From an uncultured Atopobiaceae bacterium (GTDB lineage Bacteria; Actinomycetota; Coriobacteriia; Coriobacteriales; Atopobiaceae): a stretch of DNA of 5,764 nucleotides. Shown in pieces: positions 5,091-5,764 of the stretch; positions within the stretch are counted from its first letter, which is position 1, and the number at the start of each line of letters is the position of its first letter. The translations under genes and the position numbers were made by a program. The DNA lies in contig CANPVI010000103.1 of the NCBI GenBank assembly GCA_947581665.1, positions 1 through 5,764 on the forward strand. Direction: 5' to 3'. Below the pieces are notes generated by a model. That model saw only the letters and a program-made list of their open reading frames with translations. It was not told where the DNA came from and did not search any database.

Positions 5091-5095
5091 TTGCC
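5059..5095 (+). terminator. Terminator-like hairpin closing the orphan transcript
   Basis: CAGGCCCCGTT (5059-5069) pairs perfectly with AACGGGGCCTG (5075-5085) around a 5-nt loop (ATCGC). The following bases, TTGCTTTGCC, are T-rich but interrupted, so the terminator is good in stem and only moderate in tail. Confidence 0.65.
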
Positions 5096-5145
5096 GATTT
5101 GAGGCGTAAGCCCCTCATCTTCTATTTGCCCGTTCGGGCCCAGCT

Positions 5146-5185
5146 GAAAACAGAGCCAGCCTTTGCGCTTCGCGCGAAGGCTGGC
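5146..5185 (-). terminator. Intrinsic terminator of gpmA (minus strand)
   Basis: Bases 5155-5168 pair with 5172-5185 (14 pairs, one G-T wobble, 3-nt loop; core GCCAGCCTT/AAGGCTGGC). Read on the minus strand, the stem is followed by TCTGTTTTC (5154-5146), which suits termination of the leftward gpmA transcript. It lies 83 nt beyond the gpmA stop. Confidence 0.7.
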
Positions 5186-5200
5186 GATTCAGTATTCACA

Positions 5201-5254
5201 TCGAGGAGGGCCGGTTGCCGCGCAACTTCGGTGCACCGCAACCGGCCCCCTCGA
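5201..5254. repeat. Long hairpin just after the gpmA stop
   Basis: TCGAGGAGGGCCGGTTGC (5201-5218) is the reverse complement of GCAACCGGCCCCCTCGA (5238-5254) except for one bulged A, giving a 17-bp stem. The 19-nt loop holds a smaller stem, GC(A)AC-TTCG-GTGC, closed as a C(TTCG)G tetraloop on the plus strand. It lies 14 nt after the gpmA stop and has no T-run on either side, so an mRNA 3'-stabilising or bidirectional role, or a dispersed repeat, fits better than a simple terminator. Confidence 0.6.
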
Positions 5255-5268
5255 TGAAACAAATCGCG

Positions 5269-5764
5269 TTACTTCTTGGCCTTGCCCTGGTTGGCCACGG
5301 CGTCGATCTTGGCCGCGATCCACTCGGGGTCGCCGATGTACTCCTTCTTGATGACGTTCATGTCCTTGTCGAAGGTGTAGACGAGCGGTACGGCGGTGGG
5401 GATGTTCACCTCGAGGATCTCGTCGTCGGTGAGCTTGTCGAACTGCTTCACGAGGGCGCGGAGCGAGTTGCCGTGCGCGGCGATGAGGATCCTCTTGCCC
5501 TTGCGCATGCGCGGCTCGATGTGCTTGCAGAACCACGGCCACACGCGCTCAATGGTGTCGGCGAGGCACTCGCAGTAGGGGATGTTCTCGGGATCGACGT
5601 TGCGATACGCGGGCCAGCTGTGGGCGTCGCGCTCATCGCCGGGCTCGAGCGCGGGCGGGCGCACGTCGAAGCTGCGGCGCCAGATCTTCACCTGGTCGTC
5701 GCCGTACTTCGCGGCGGTCTCGGCCTTGTTCAGGCCCTGGAGGGCGCCGTAGTGGCGTTCGTTC
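5269..5764 (-). CDS. gpmA: 2,3-bisphosphoglycerate-dependent phosphoglycerate mutase (5'-truncated by window edge)
   Basis: This cytoplasmic glycolytic/gluconeogenic enzyme interconverts 3- and 2-phosphoglycerate through a phosphohistidine. The frame is open to the right edge, and 164 C-terminal residues are visible, which align with about residues 88-251 of the 250-aa E. coli protein. Seen: NERHYGALQGLNKAETA at the edge, whose Glu corresponds to catalytic Glu89; the substrate-binding pair in KIWRRSFD (Arg116/117 in E. coli numbering); AAHGNSLRAL with the second catalytic His (His184); and NIPTAVPLVYTFD, where most homologues have IPTG. The phosphorylated His11 region and the promoter lie outside. 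It is convergent to feoB and the orphan transcript, with a hairpin 14 nt after its TAA stop and a terminator farther on. Confidence 0.96.
   Translation of the reverse strand, partial: NERHYGALQGLNKAETAAKYGDDQVKIWRRSFDVRPPALEPGDERDAHSWPAYRNVDPENIPYCECLADTIERVWPWFCKHIEPRMRKGKRILIAAHGNSLRALVKQFDKLTDDEILEVNIPTAVPLVYTFDKDMNVIKKEYIGDPEWIAAKIDAVANQGKAKK

Larger units (their letters stand above)
4738..5268. other. 531-nt intergenic region between feoB and gpmA
   Basis: No long protein-coding gene is supported here: open frames are short, overlap the feoB 3' end in the wrong frame, or lack ribosome sites. In order it holds the feo terminator, a GC-rich spacer (4797-4835), an AT-rich promoter zone (4836-4905), a hairpin-rich transcribed-looking stretch ending in a terminator-like hairpin (4907-5095), a weak dyad TGAGGC-gtaa-GCC near 5100-5117, and two hairpins for the convergent gpmA 3' end (5155-5185, 5201-5254). 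No tRNA, feoC or CRISPR sequence is seen. Confidence 0.8.

Noticed and set aside
4738..5268. Possible feoC downstream of feoB
   Set aside because: A complete terminator follows feoB within 60 nt, and no frame of about 75-90 codons with a ribosome site or winged-helix-like sequence is present.

Overview
The window looks like a chromosomal segment of a high-GC actinobacterium, most likely of the class Coriobacteriia (Collinsella/Olsenella-like). This placement is an inference. It rests on the GC-rich codon use, on a FeoA-FeoA-FeoB arrangement with Clostridia-like FeoA and FeoB sequences, and on an intergenic palindrome built around AAGGGACGGTCC, a type I associate with that group. No 16S or other marker is present to prove it.

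Layout: (1) 1-1204 (+) is the 3' two-thirds of aspS (bacterial-type aspartyl-tRNA synthetase), cut by the left edge. (2) 1198-1303 holds a perfect 56-bp palindrome flanked by 16-bp imperfect direct repeats; the left repeat contains the aspS stop codon. (3) 1330-1368 is a near-consensus sigma70-type promoter whose -35 box sits inside a short inverted repeat. (4) 1417-4737 is a ferrous-iron uptake cluster: feoA (92 aa), a terminator-like hairpin and structured leader, a second feoA (81 aa) and feoB (880 aa), ending in a textbook intrinsic terminator at 4767-4796. (5) 4738-5268 has no convincing long gene. It contains a second strong promoter (4874-4902) preceded by helically spaced GAAAC repeats, then about 180 nt of hairpin-rich sequence with a 9-codon ORF behind a very good Shine-Dalgarno, ending in a hairpin. 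This reads as an orphan small-RNA-like transcription unit. Two further hairpins belong to the 3' end of the convergent gene. (6) 5269-5764 (-) is the C-terminal two-thirds of gpmA (2,3-bisphosphoglycerate-dependent phosphoglycerate mutase), cut by the right edge.

How the genes work together: aspS (translation) and gpmA (glycolysis) are housekeeping genes unrelated to the middle block. The two FeoA proteins are small SH3-fold cytoplasmic partners of FeoB, the G-protein-linked inner-membrane Fe2+ transporter. The hairpin between the two feoA genes suggests the first FeoA may be made in excess over FeoA2-FeoB, or that read-through is controlled.

The most unusual items are a roughly 135-residue, strongly acidic insertion in the first extracytoplasmic loop of FeoB, the orphan transcription unit downstream of feoB, and the palindromic element with its flanking duplication at the aspS stop codon. 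No mobile-element ORF, CRISPR array, tRNA or rRNA was seen.
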